NCBI GenBank assembly: GCA_937875975.1
Contig: CALEEU010000039.1
Location: 1 to 17,848, forward strand
Length of the DNA stretch: 17,848 nt
From: an uncultured Opitutia bacterium
Lineage (GTDB): Bacteria; Verrucomicrobiota; Verrucomicrobiia; Opitutales; UBA953
Direction of reading: 5' to 3'
In this document: positions 6,245 to 14,008 of the stretch, in pieces
Layout of the letters: the number at the start of each line of letters is the position of its first letter
Numbering within the stretch: the first letter of the stretch is position 1
Made by a program: the position numbers and the translations under genes
Notes under the pieces: model-generated
What the model was told of the DNA's origin: nothing
Seen by the model: the letters and a program-made list of their open reading frames with translations, nothing else
Database searches by the model: none

Positions 6245-6928
6245 ATGGCCGAACTCTACCCCGTCAATGAGACCTTCCTCAGTTGGCAGGGGGAAGGCGT
6301 CCATCTCGGCCGTAAGGCTTTCTTCATCCGCTTGCAGGGGTGTCCGGTGAAGTGCGCCTGGTGCGACTCCGCGTCGACCTGGCATCCGCAGTTCGTCCCG
6401 AAGCAGGTCCTTAAGGCTTCGGCTGGCGAGTTGGCCGACGCCGCCGCCGCCGCCCGCCCTGAATTCGTCGTCCTGACCGGCGGTGAGCCTTGCATCCACG
6501 ATTTGACCGCTCTGCTGGCCGCCATGGCCTCGGTCGGACTCAAGGTCCACCTCGAGACCTGCGGGGCCTATCCGATCGCCCAAGGCTTCGCCTGGGTGAC
6601 CGTTAGTCCTAAGTGGGCCAAGCCCCCTCTGGCCGACGCCTTAGCCCGGGCGGACGAGGTCAAACTCATCGTCGAGGCACCGGATAGCATTACTCGCTGG
6701 ACCGAGGCTGTGGGCGGCAAGTGGCTTAGCCCTAACGTCTGGCTGCATCCCGAATGGTCGCGCCGGGCCGATCCGGCCGTATTGCGGACGATTACCGAGC
6801 AGGTGAAGCAGGGCGGGGCCCCTTACCGGGCAGGTTGGCAGGTCCATAAGCCCTATTCGGCCGACAGTCTGGATGCTCGAGCCCGTCCGCCGGCGCCTCT
6901 GGGTGGCGACGTCTCCAAGGGTTTCTGA
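6245..6928 (+). CDS. queE: 7-carboxy-7-deazaguanine synthase (radical SAM, QueE)
   Basis: Radical SAM enzyme making 7-carboxy-7-deazaguanine from 6-carboxytetrahydropterin, the third step to preQ0. The protein is 227 aa, usual for the family. SWQGEGVHLGRKAFFIRL (13-30) is the typical QueE N-terminus. The iron-sulfur cluster motif is C33-x3-C37-x2-C40 in QGCPVKCAWCDS. TGGEP (78-82) is the SAM-binding GGE motif, ETCGA follows, and VSPKWAKPP and VKLIVEAP lie in the second half. The C-terminus GWQVHKPYSA matches the usual HK motif followed by a short tail. The ATG is 2 nt after the queD stop. An AAGG sits 7 nt upstream, one of the few Shine-Dalgarno-like matches in the window, but coupling with queD is enough. 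The order queD-queE is common. Confidence 0.96.
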   Translation: MAELYPVNETFLSWQGEGVHLGRKAFFIRLQGCPVKCAWCDSASTWHPQFVPKQVLKASAGELADAAAAARPEFVVLTGGEPCIHDLTALLAAMASVGLKVHLETCGAYPIAQGFAWVTVSPKWAKPPLADALARADEVKLIVEAPDSITRWTEAVGGKWLSPNVWLHPEWSRRADPAVLRTITEQVKQGGAPYRAGWQVHKPYSADSLDARARPPAPLGGDVSKGF

Positions 6929-7040
6929 GCAGGTCGGCTCCCTCCGTCGGACTCATGTCGGAGCTCTGGTTTCAGACTATCTTCGAATGGGAACTTTTTT
7001 TGCTTCACTCGGGGGCGGAACCCTCATTCAAAACGACCTC
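6929..7040 (+). other. Intergenic region upstream of carA
   Basis: The 112 nt between queE and carA contain CTATCT (6977-6982), identical to the -10 boxes at leuS and queD, but with no TTGC box 16-18 nt upstream. A run of seven T at 6995-7001 is followed by TTGCTT (7000-7005) with CTCATT 17 nt later (7023-7028), an alternative weak promoter. A small imperfect inverted repeat, CTCCG...CGGAG, lies in the first half. A carA promoter is expected here, but I cannot choose between these candidates. No attenuator or terminator is convincing. Confidence 0.35.
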
Positions 7041-8198
7041 ATGAACCGACCTGCCGTGCTCGCTCTTGAAGATGGAACCATTCTTCGGGGCAGGGCGTTC
7101 GGAGCTACGGCCACCCTCTGCGGCGAAGTCGTGTTCAACACGAGCATGACCGGCTACCAGGAAATCCTCACCGACCCTTCCTACTTCGGCCAAATCGTCA
7201 CCATGACGACCCCGCAGATCGGCAACTACGGCGTCAACGAAGACGACTTCGAATCCGCCCGTCCGCATGTCGCCGGTTTCGTTGTCCGCGACCTTTCGCC
7301 CATCGTCTCCAACTGGCGCGCCACCACCGATCTGAGCACCTGGCTCGCCAAGTACGGCATCCCTGGCATCGACGGCGTCGACACCCGTTCGCTCACGAAG
7401 AAGCTGCGCTCCGCCGGCGTGATGAAGGCCTGCCTCTCCACCGAAGGCATCACCGATGAAGAAGCCCTCAAGCGCGCCCGCGCCTGGACCGGCACCGTGG
7501 GCGCCGACTTCGTCAAGGACGTCACCTGCAAAGCGCCTTACCACTACAACGCCACCGCTGGCGACTGCGAGGCCTTCACCGTCCCCGGTACGCACCTCAA
7601 TAAGCCCAAGGCCCGCGCTAAGAAGTACCGCATCGCCGCCTACGACTTCGGTGCCAAGACCTCGATCTTCCGCCGCCTCGTCGCCTCCGGCTTCGATGTC
7701 CATGTTTTCCCGGCCCGTACGCCCGCAGCTGAGATTCGCGCCTTCGATCCTGATGGCGTTTTCCTTTCCAACGGTCCTGGCGATCCTGCCGCCCTGAAGT
7801 ACGCCCACGAAGCCGTGGCCGACCTCATCAAGACCTACCCGGTCTTCGGCATCTGCCTCGGTCACCAGATTATCACGCACGCCATCGGTGCTTCGACCTA
7901 CAAGCTGAAGTTCGGTCATCGCGGCGGCAATCAGCCCGTCAAGAACACCGAAGAAGACCGCGTCGCCATCACCGCCCAGAACCACGGCTTCGCTTCGAAG
8001 CGCGAAGACCTGGAGCGCTGCGGCGCCATCGTCACGGAGGTGAACATGAACGATGACACCGTCTCCGGCCTGCGTCTCAAGGATAAGCCGGTCTTCTCCG
8101 TCCAGTATCACCCGGAAGCCGGCCCTGGCCCGAATGACGCGGATGTGCTCTTCGATCGGTTCTATGACCTGATCGCCAAGAGCAAGGCCGCCAAGTAA
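7041..8198 (+). CDS. carA: Carbamoyl-phosphate synthase small (glutaminase) subunit
   Basis: Hydrolyses glutamine and passes ammonia to CarB for carbamoyl phosphate, feeding pyrimidine and arginine synthesis. The protein is 385 aa, normal length. The N-terminal CPSase_sm domain shows LALEDGTILRGRAFG, VFNTSMTGYQEILTDPSY (31-48) and TPQIGNYGVN. The C-terminal class I glutamine amidotransferase domain has SNGPGDP (243-249), the nucleophile C272 in FGICLGHQ, NHGFA, and the H357/E359 pair in VQYHPEAGPGP. All catalytic residues are intact. In-frame ATGs further upstream exist (for example 6987), but family N-termini begin close to the LALEDG strand, so 7041 is preferred. carB is not in the window. 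The gene is followed after 10 nt by a lipoprotein gene. Confidence 0.97.
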   Translation: MNRPAVLALEDGTILRGRAFGATATLCGEVVFNTSMTGYQEILTDPSYFGQIVTMTTPQIGNYGVNEDDFESARPHVAGFVVRDLSPIVSNWRATTDLSTWLAKYGIPGIDGVDTRSLTKKLRSAGVMKACLSTEGITDEEALKRARAWTGTVGADFVKDVTCKAPYHYNATAGDCEAFTVPGTHLNKPKARAKKYRIAAYDFGAKTSIFRRLVASGFDVHVFPARTPAAEIRAFDPDGVFLSNGPGDPAALKYAHEAVADLIKTYPVFGICLGHQIITHAIGASTYKLKFGHRGGNQPVKNTEEDRVAITAQNHGFASKREDLERCGAIVTEVNMNDDTVSGLRLKDKPVFSVQYHPEAGPGPNDADVLFDRFYDLIAKSKAAK

Positions 8199-8208
8199 GC
8201 CCGACGTC

Positions 8209-8724
8209 ATGGTTGCCCGACTCCTCGCAGCCCTTTGCCTCGCCTTCAGCCTCGCCGGTTGCGCCTCGTCGTCCCCGCGTTCCCCGGAGGAGGCCTTGGC
8301 GCGCCTCATCGAGGACGCCGTCGCCGGCCATTCCGCCTCGGATCAGTATCAGAACGTTAACCCCGTCGACGAGGAAACCATCAAGCAATTTATCTATGTC
8401 GAGGAGTGGCTCGATGTGAACGGTGAGTCCGTCGTGGGGGTTCGTCCAGGCGCGACGCCAGTGGAAGGCTCCTTCCGCTTCACGCGATCCGCTGACGGCC
8501 GCTCGACTTATCTTATTTCCTATGGCTGGCCTGGTCCGCAGGTGCGTTCACGCGTGCTCCGTCCGGCGCCCGGCTCGAAGATCATGCTCCTCGGTTGGTC
8601 GGATCTTCTGCCCTGGGAGCAGCTCGGGGCCGTCTGCGTCATCACGACGCCGCGCGAGATGGCCGACGAAGAGAACCACCCGTGCAAGCAGGCGTTCGTC
8701 TTCAAGGTCGAGCCACCCCGCTGA
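8209..8724 (+). CDS. Predicted lipoprotein, unknown function
   Basis: A 171-aa protein with a lipoprotein signal peptide: one arginine, the hydrophobic core LLAALCLAFSLAG, and lipobox L15-A16-G17-C18, so it should be lipid-anchored at C18. The mature part starts with a serine-rich linker and a predicted helix (SPEEALARLIEDAVAG), then mixed strand-like segments including QFIYVEEWLDVNGESVVGV, GSFRFTRSADGRSTYLISYG and SKIMLLGWSDLLPWEQLGA. Two further cysteines (in AVCVIT and HPCKQ) could pair. I recognise no family. It starts 10 nt after carA with no ribosome-binding site, so it is probably translated from the carA transcript, though nothing suggests a link to carbamoyl phosphate. It converges with kup, the stop codons being 9 nt apart. 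Confidence 0.75.
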   Translation: MVARLLAALCLAFSLAGCASSSPRSPEEALARLIEDAVAGHSASDQYQNVNPVDEETIKQFIYVEEWLDVNGESVVGVRPGATPVEGSFRFTRSADGRSTYLISYGWPGPQVRSRVLRPAPGSKIMLLGWSDLLPWEQLGAVCVITTPREMADEENHPCKQAFVFKVEPPR

Positions 8725-8733
8725 GCGGAGGCC

Positions 8734-10764
8734 TCAGAGCTCGACCTGCATGCCCAGTTCGACCACGCGGCCGGGCGGCAGGTTGAAGTAGGCCGTGGCC
8801 GAAAGGGAATTACGGTTGAGCACTTCGAAGAGCTTTTCCTGGACGGCGTTGAGCGAGAAGCCTGTCGTCGCGCGGACGATCGTCTCGCGGCTGAGGAAGT
8901 AGGTCACCTCGAGCGGGTTGGGGGTGATGCCCATTTCCTGGTAGGCCGCATCTAGTACCGGGAAGACGTCCAGCTTCTCGCGGAAGCCGAACGTACCCGT
9001 GACGCTGAGGACGGAGGGGAATTCCTCATGGCTGTCGATCTTGCAGAACTTCGGTCCGCGGGTGTTGAAGCTGACGCGATCCGACATCGGCACGATGGCA
9101 CGATCCTCGTCGACCCTCAGCGTGATGACGATGATATGGTCGTGGAGTGCTCGGTTGTGCTTAAGGTTGTGAGCTAAGGCCATCGGTACGGCCTTGGTTG
9201 AACCAGCGAGATAGATTGCCGTGCCCTTCACGCGCGCGAACTTGCCCGCGACGAACCGGTCTTCGACGCTGTCTAGGAAGTTCTCAAAGTCGCCGGCTGC
9301 CTCGCCTTCGCTCAGCTTCTGTTTCATCGCGATGCGCCCTTTGTTCCAGACGGCCATCAGGTAGTAGACGATAATGCCGATGAGTAGCGGCATCCAGCCG
9401 TTGGGTAGAATCTTATGCGAATTGCCGAGGACAAAGAGGACTTCTAGCAGGATGAAGGGCGTGAGCAGCGCATAGGCGCCGGCGGAAGGGATGTTCAACT
9501 TGTGGCGGAGGTACTGTCCGAAGAGGATGGTCGTCACCAGCATCGTGAGGCTCACCGCGATACCGTAGGCGCTGGCGAGGTTCTCGGAGGTCTCGTAATG
9601 CAGGACCAGGTAGATCGAGCCGGTCATCAGCAGCCAGTTGATGATGGGTACGTAGACCTGGCCTGATTCTTGGTCGGAAGTGCGCTCGATGCGCATGCGG
9701 GGCAGGTAGTTCAGCTGGATCGCCTGCATGGTGATCGAGAACGCGCCGGCGATGAGGGCCTGCGAGGCGATGATGGCGGCGAGCGTCGCGATGACGACGA
9801 GCGGGATCTGCGCCCAGCCCGGCGCCATGTTGAAGAAGGGGTTGAAGCCTGGCACCAGAAGCTCAGCTGGGTGGGCGAGAGCCCAGGCACCCTGTCCGAG
9901 GTAGTTCAGGATGAGGGCGGGGAAGACGATGAAACACCACGCCGCGCGGATCGGCTTCTGGCCGAAGTGGCCCATGTCCGCGTAGAGCGCTTCGGCCCCC
10001 GTCACCGAGAGGAAGACCGCACCGAGGATCAGGATGCCTAGGCCTGGGTGGGTGATAAGTAGCCCCAGCCCTTCGAGCGGGTTGAAGGCCCACGCGATTT
10101 GCCCCAAGACCTCATGGTTGAGAGCCAGCGAGAGGATGCCGAGTCCGCCGATCACGATGAACCATACCATGGTGATCGGACCGAAATACATACCGACGCG
10201 GCCGGTGCCGATCTTCTGGAGCCAGAAAATGCCGACGAGAATCAGGACGGCGGCGGTGGGGATGAAGTATTTAAGGAAGCCGGCGGTCAGGGGGCCGTGC
10301 AGGCGTTCGTTGGCTTCCTTGACGCCTTCCAGCGCGGAGACGACCGAGATGGCCGGGGTGATGACGCCGTCCCCGTAGAGCAGGGCGGCCCCGAAGACAC
10401 CGAGGAGGACGAGAAAGCTCCGGTGCTTCCGCTTGGTCTTCTCCTTATCCTTGGCGGATGCGAGGGAGACCAGAGTCATGATGCCGCCTTCGCCGTCCTC
10501 GTTGGCTTCCATGACCAGGAGCACATATTTGACCATCACCACGAAGATCAGCGACCAGATGATCAGGGACAGGATCGGGACGACTTGCGATGTGCCCAAG
10601 ATGTTAGAATCGCCGTCCTTGACCCGTAGACATTCCTTGAAGGCGTAGAGCGGGCTGGTCCCGATGTCCCCGAATACGACGCCAAGCGCGGCGATGGTGG
10701 CCGCCATGGTGAGGGGTTTGACGGGGGCGGAGCCTTTGATAGGCTCCTGGGCGGGCTGGCTCAT
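8734..10764 (-). CDS. kup: Kup-family low-affinity potassium/proton symporter
   Basis: Potassium uptake across the inner membrane, probably coupled to protons. The protein is 676 aa, slightly longer than E. coli Kup (622 aa). After a short polar N-terminus comes LGVVFGDIGTSPLYAFKECL (27-46), the Kup signature. MEANEDGEGGIMTL (85-98) and LLYGDGVITPAISVVSALEG follow, all hallmark motifs of the K_trans family. About twelve hydrophobic segments fill roughly residues 19-480; the last ~190 residues are hydrophilic and cytoplasmic, ending in YFNLPPGRVVELGMQVEL as in other Kup proteins. The start at 10764 is the only ATG giving the normal N-terminus and is divergent from yajC across 130 nt. No Shine-Dalgarno sequence and no convincing promoter or c-di-AMP riboswitch is visible upstream; the space is too short for the latter. 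Confidence 0.96.
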   Translation of the reverse strand: MSQPAQEPIKGSAPVKPLTMAATIAALGVVFGDIGTSPLYAFKECLRVKDGDSNILGTSQVVPILSLIIWSLIFVVMVKYVLLVMEANEDGEGGIMTLVSLASAKDKEKTKRKHRSFLVLLGVFGAALLYGDGVITPAISVVSALEGVKEANERLHGPLTAGFLKYFIPTAAVLILVGIFWLQKIGTGRVGMYFGPITMVWFIVIGGLGILSLALNHEVLGQIAWAFNPLEGLGLLITHPGLGILILGAVFLSVTGAEALYADMGHFGQKPIRAAWCFIVFPALILNYLGQGAWALAHPAELLVPGFNPFFNMAPGWAQIPLVVIATLAAIIASQALIAGAFSITMQAIQLNYLPRMRIERTSDQESGQVYVPIINWLLMTGSIYLVLHYETSENLASAYGIAVSLTMLVTTILFGQYLRHKLNIPSAGAYALLTPFILLEVLFVLGNSHKILPNGWMPLLIGIIVYYLMAVWNKGRIAMKQKLSEGEAAGDFENFLDSVEDRFVAGKFARVKGTAIYLAGSTKAVPMALAHNLKHNRALHDHIIVITLRVDEDRAIVPMSDRVSFNTRGPKFCKIDSHEEFPSVLSVTGTFGFREKLDVFPVLDAAYQEMGITPNPLEVTYFLSRETIVRATTGFSLNAVQEKLFEVLNRNSLSATAYFNLPPGRVVELGMQVEL

Positions 10765-10894
10765 GGAGAGTTATTCACACTGGCAGGTCCTGGGGGGTAA
10801 TCAAAGCCAATCGGGATGCGCCGGGGCTTGCTTTTTCGCCCTTAAATCGCATCTCCAGACTTTCGCTTTCCCCGCTTTCCAAACAATAAGAACA
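10765..10894. other. Divergent kup / yajC intergenic region
   Basis: The 130 nt must hold both promoters, but neither is clear. On the plus strand TTGCTT (10828-10833) is followed by TTAAAT only 8 nt later and by ATCTCC at 17 nt, neither a good pair. A short GGGC/GCCC inverted repeat (10824-10841) encloses a T-rich loop. On the minus strand, TGTGAATAAC lies just above the kup ATG as a weak extended -10 candidate. Immediately before yajC is the A-rich CAATAAGAACAAT (10884-10896), nearly the same as the leader of the barrel gene. No coding sequence is evident. Confidence 0.4.
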
Positions 10895-11245
10895 ATGAAT
10901 ATCATCCAAACTGTTATCAATCAAGGTCTTGCACAGGCTCAGGGTGCTGCTCCCGCCGGTGCCGACCAGCAAAGCGGTGGCTGGACCATCCTGGCTATGT
11001 ACGCCCTGCTTTTCGTGGGCATGTACTTCCTGCTCTTCGCTCCCCAGCGCAAGCGCCAGAAGGAGCTCGAAAAGCTCCAGTCCGACCTCGCCGTGGGCGA
11101 TAAGGTCCTTGCTGCCGGCGGCATCTACGGCCGCGTGGTCTCCATCAAGGAAGACCGTATCACCCTTGAGCTCGATTCCGGCCGTCTGGTGGTCCACAAG
11201 TCCGCCATCATGGGCAAAGACGCTGACGCCATCGTCAAGGCCTGA
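10895..11245 (+). CDS. yajC: Preprotein translocase subunit YajC
   Basis: Small inner-membrane partner of SecDF that joins the SecYEG holotranslocon. The protein is 116 aa. A short glutamine/alanine-rich N-terminus is followed by one membrane helix at about residues 30-49 (WTILAMYALLFVGMYFLLF), then APQRKRQKELEKLQSDLAVG. The cytoplasmic domain has GDKVLAAGGIYGRVVSIKED and ITLELDSGRLVVHKSAI, all standard YajC features. The frame is open well upstream into the kup side, but 10895 gives the normal N-terminus. The ATG directly follows an A-rich leader. It is first in the operon with secDF, 31 nt downstream, and recJ. Confidence 0.96.
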   Translation: MNIIQTVINQGLAQAQGAAPAGADQQSGGWTILAMYALLFVGMYFLLFAPQRKRQKELEKLQSDLAVGDKVLAAGGIYGRVVSIKEDRITLELDSGRLVVHKSAIMGKDADAIVKA

Positions 11246-11276
11246 GGTCGTTCACCCCTCATCCGACCCTGATACA

Positions 11277-13994
11277 ATGACATCCAGGACTTGGTTCTGG
11301 AAGATTGCGGTTTCGCTCGTCGCCCTGGCTGTCGCCTGGTTCGAGTTCCACCCGATCGCTCCAATCCCTCTCGATCAGTTCGTGCCCGCGCAGGTCATCG
11401 CGCAGAAGCCTGAATTCGATAAGCTCCACGCCGAGGCTCTCGAGCGTGTGAAGCATAACAAGGACGCCGCCGTCGCTGCCGACAAGAAGTCGGTCTCCTA
11501 CTTCCAGGCGCTCCGTGATATCGGCGAAGGCCGCGGTCGTGCCGCCCCCGTCGACTTCCGCCCGTTCTTCTTCACCGAAGACCAGATCGTCCGCGAGCCC
11601 GATCAGACCAAGCGCAACGGCATCGTCCTGAAGCAGCTCCTGGTTTCCTCCCAAGGCCGCCTCAAGCTCGGCCTCGACCTGCAGGGTGGGGTGTCCTTCA
11701 CGCTGAAGGTCGACCCGACCGGTGCCGAGTCCGGCGAGAAGGGCGTGGGCGATAAGTCCAACGTTTCCCCCGCTGACATGGTCAATCAGGCCATCCAGGT
11801 CATGGAACAGCGCGTCAATCAGTTCGGCGTCGCCGAGCCGGTGATCCGCCCCGTAGGCACTCTCTCGCTCGAGGTCCAACTCCCGGGTGAAGACGCCGCT
11901 AATAACCCCGATGTCATCGACGCGCTGAAGAAGCCCGCGAAGCTCGAGTTCCGTCAGGTGCACCGCACCGAACGTCCCGCTGAGACCGACCGCGAGCGTT
12001 CGCTTCGTTCGATGCCCGTGGACCCGATGCTCGGCGCCGCTTCCGCGATTTCGACCTACGAGGTGCTCACGCTCCGCGACGTCGATAGCCGCACCGGCGA
12101 GATCACCATCAACCGTTACTACGTCCGCAAGGCCGCCGACGCCACCGGTAAGATCATCAAGTCCGCCTCGGGTCGCTCCGACGACGGCATCTCCTTCTAC
12201 GTGGACATGAAGTTCACCGACGAAGGCTCCAAGAAGTTCGGTGACCTCACCGCCAAGATCGCCGAAGGCAACTCTCGCTCCATCGGCCAGCTCGCCATCG
12301 TCCTCGACGGCAAGCTCCAGTCCGCCCCGACCGTGCGCGAGGCCATCCGTAGCACCGGCGCGACCATCACCGGTTCGTTCTCCCGCGAAGAGGCCATCGA
12401 GCTCGCTAACGTGCTCAACAATCCCCTCGAGTTCCCGCTCATCACGCAGGACGTGACCTCCGTCGGCCCTTCGCTCGCGAAGGACGCCCAAGGCAAGTCC
12501 GTGGTGGCCTCCCTCGTCGCCGTCGGGCTCGTCGTCTTCTTCATGGTCGGGTTCTACGTCTGGGGCGGCTTCATCGCCATCTTGGGCATGATCCTCAACC
12601 TGGTGATGATCCTTGGCGCCTTGGCCTACTTCGGCGCCACGATCACGTTGCCTGGCGTGGCCGCGCTTGTGCTCACGCTCGGCATGGCTGTCGATGCCAA
12701 CATCCTCATCTTTGAGCGCGTCCGTGAAGAGGCCGCCTTGGGCAAAGACCGATCCGTCGCCCTGCGCGAGGGTTACGCCCGTGCGACTTGGACGATCATC
12801 GACGCCAATCTGACGACTTTGCTGACCGCCCTGATCCTCGTGTTCATGGGCTCTGGCCCGATCCGTGGCTTTGGTATCACCCTTACCATCGGTATCTTCA
12901 CCACGGTGTTCACGTCCCTCGTGACCTGCCGTGGTCTGCAGGAACTGGCGATTTCCCGTGGCGTCTTGACGCGCGTGTTCGGCCTGCCGGTCTTCAAGCC
13001 GACGCTCGATATCCCGTTCCTCAACTTCGCTCGCCTCGCCTTCATCGCCTCTTGGGTCATCATCGCCCTCGGCCTCGGTGAACTCGCCTACAAGGGTAAG
13101 GAAGCCTTCGGTAAGGATTTCCGCGGAGGCGAATCCGCCCTCGTGGCCATCGCCCCGGGCGCCAAGGTCGATACTGGCAAGATTACCGCACTGGCGACCT
13201 CCATCGGCCTGGCCGATACGACCGTCACCGTGCAGACCCCCGTGGGTGGCGGCGAACCGATCCTCCGCATCGAGACCGAACTCACCAAGGACAAATCTAA
13301 GGGAGAGTTCGCCAACGTCGCGGCCATCGTCGGCGCCATCAAGGCCCAGCAGCCCGAGATCCTCAAGGACCGGGCGGCCTCGGCCGACAAGCTGATGCTC
13401 TCCAAGGAAGCCATCGGCGGTTCCGTCAGTTCGGAGCTCCGCTCCAACGCCATCTGGTCCGTCGTCCTGGCCCTCCTGGGCATCGGCGTCTACGTCTCCC
13501 TCCGCTTCGAGGCCGGCTTCGGCGTGGCGGCGATGATTGCTACCCTGCACGACGTGCTGATGACGATCGCGCTCTTCGTCTTCTTCGGCGGGCAGTTCAA
13601 CGCGACCCTCATCGCGGCGATCCTGCTCATCATCGGCTACTCGATCAACGACACGATCGTCGTCTTCGACCGTATCCGCGAGGAACTGCAGTCGAACCCG
13701 GGACGTTCGCTCCGCGACATCATCCACTTCGCCCTTAACCGCACGCTTTCCCGTACGACCCTGACCGCTGCGACGGTCTTCCTCTGCGCCGTCGCCCTCT
13801 GGGCCTTCGGCGCCGGCGACGTCCGCCTCTACGGCGAGATCTTCATCTACGGCGTGCTCACCGGAACCTTCTCCTCCATCTTCATCGCAAGCCCCATCTT
13901 CTACTGGTGGCATAAGGGTGAACGTAAGGGCGTCGATGCCGCGGAACTCCCGCGCACCTACTCCTGGGAGGCTGGCTCCGACAAGGACGCCTAA
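11277..13994 (+). CDS. secDF: Fused protein-export translocase SecDF
   Basis: Uses the proton gradient to pull exported proteins through SecYEG on the periplasmic side (RND superfamily). One 905-aa chain joins SecD and SecF. The SecD half has its first membrane helix at about residues 9-22, LKLGLDLQGGVSFTL (129-143), a large periplasmic head, then a helix bundle from about residue 407 containing LTLGMAVDANILIFERVREE with D473 at the proton-relay position. The SecF half begins near residue 580 with a helix, then FGKDFRGGESALV, and a second bundle with GYSINDTIVVFDRIREEL where D792 is the matching aspartate. Both bundles are complete, with no frameshift at the join. ATG 11277 follows yajC by 31 nt without a Shine-Dalgarno sequence. 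The N-terminal region between helix 1 and GLDLQGG is about 100 residues, longer than minimal SecD. Confidence 0.96.
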   Translation: MTSRTWFWKIAVSLVALAVAWFEFHPIAPIPLDQFVPAQVIAQKPEFDKLHAEALERVKHNKDAAVAADKKSVSYFQALRDIGEGRGRAAPVDFRPFFFTEDQIVREPDQTKRNGIVLKQLLVSSQGRLKLGLDLQGGVSFTLKVDPTGAESGEKGVGDKSNVSPADMVNQAIQVMEQRVNQFGVAEPVIRPVGTLSLEVQLPGEDAANNPDVIDALKKPAKLEFRQVHRTERPAETDRERSLRSMPVDPMLGAASAISTYEVLTLRDVDSRTGEITINRYYVRKAADATGKIIKSASGRSDDGISFYVDMKFTDEGSKKFGDLTAKIAEGNSRSIGQLAIVLDGKLQSAPTVREAIRSTGATITGSFSREEAIELANVLNNPLEFPLITQDVTSVGPSLAKDAQGKSVVASLVAVGLVVFFMVGFYVWGGFIAILGMILNLVMILGALAYFGATITLPGVAALVLTLGMAVDANILIFERVREEAALGKDRSVALREGYARATWTIIDANLTTLLTALILVFMGSGPIRGFGITLTIGIFTTVFTSLVTCRGLQELAISRGVLTRVFGLPVFKPTLDIPFLNFARLAFIASWVIIALGLGELAYKGKEAFGKDFRGGESALVAIAPGAKVDTGKITALATSIGLADTTVTVQTPVGGGEPILRIETELTKDKSKGEFANVAAIVGAIKAQQPEILKDRAASADKLMLSKEAIGGSVSSELRSNAIWSVVLALLGIGVYVSLRFEAGFGVAAMIATLHDVLMTIALFVFFGGQFNATLIAAILLIIGYSINDTIVVFDRIREELQSNPGRSLRDIIHFALNRTLSRTTLTAATVFLCAVALWAFGAGDVRLYGEIFIYGVLTGTFSSIFIASPIFYWWHKGERKGVDAAELPRTYSWEAGSDKDA

Positions 13995-14008
13995 GGGTCA
14001 CCCCGCAC

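Noticed and set aside
10765..10894. A c-di-AMP (ydaO-type) riboswitch in front of kup
   Set aside because: The 130 nt are shared with the divergent yajC promoter and are too short for the aptamer; no matching stems were seen.
11259..13913. An 884-codon open frame on the minus strand opposite secDF
   Set aside because: It mirrors secDF with low-complexity, acidic and arginine/glycine/histidine-rich sequence, as expected from the complement of codon-biased GC-rich genes. No domain is recognisable, and secDF is unmistakable.
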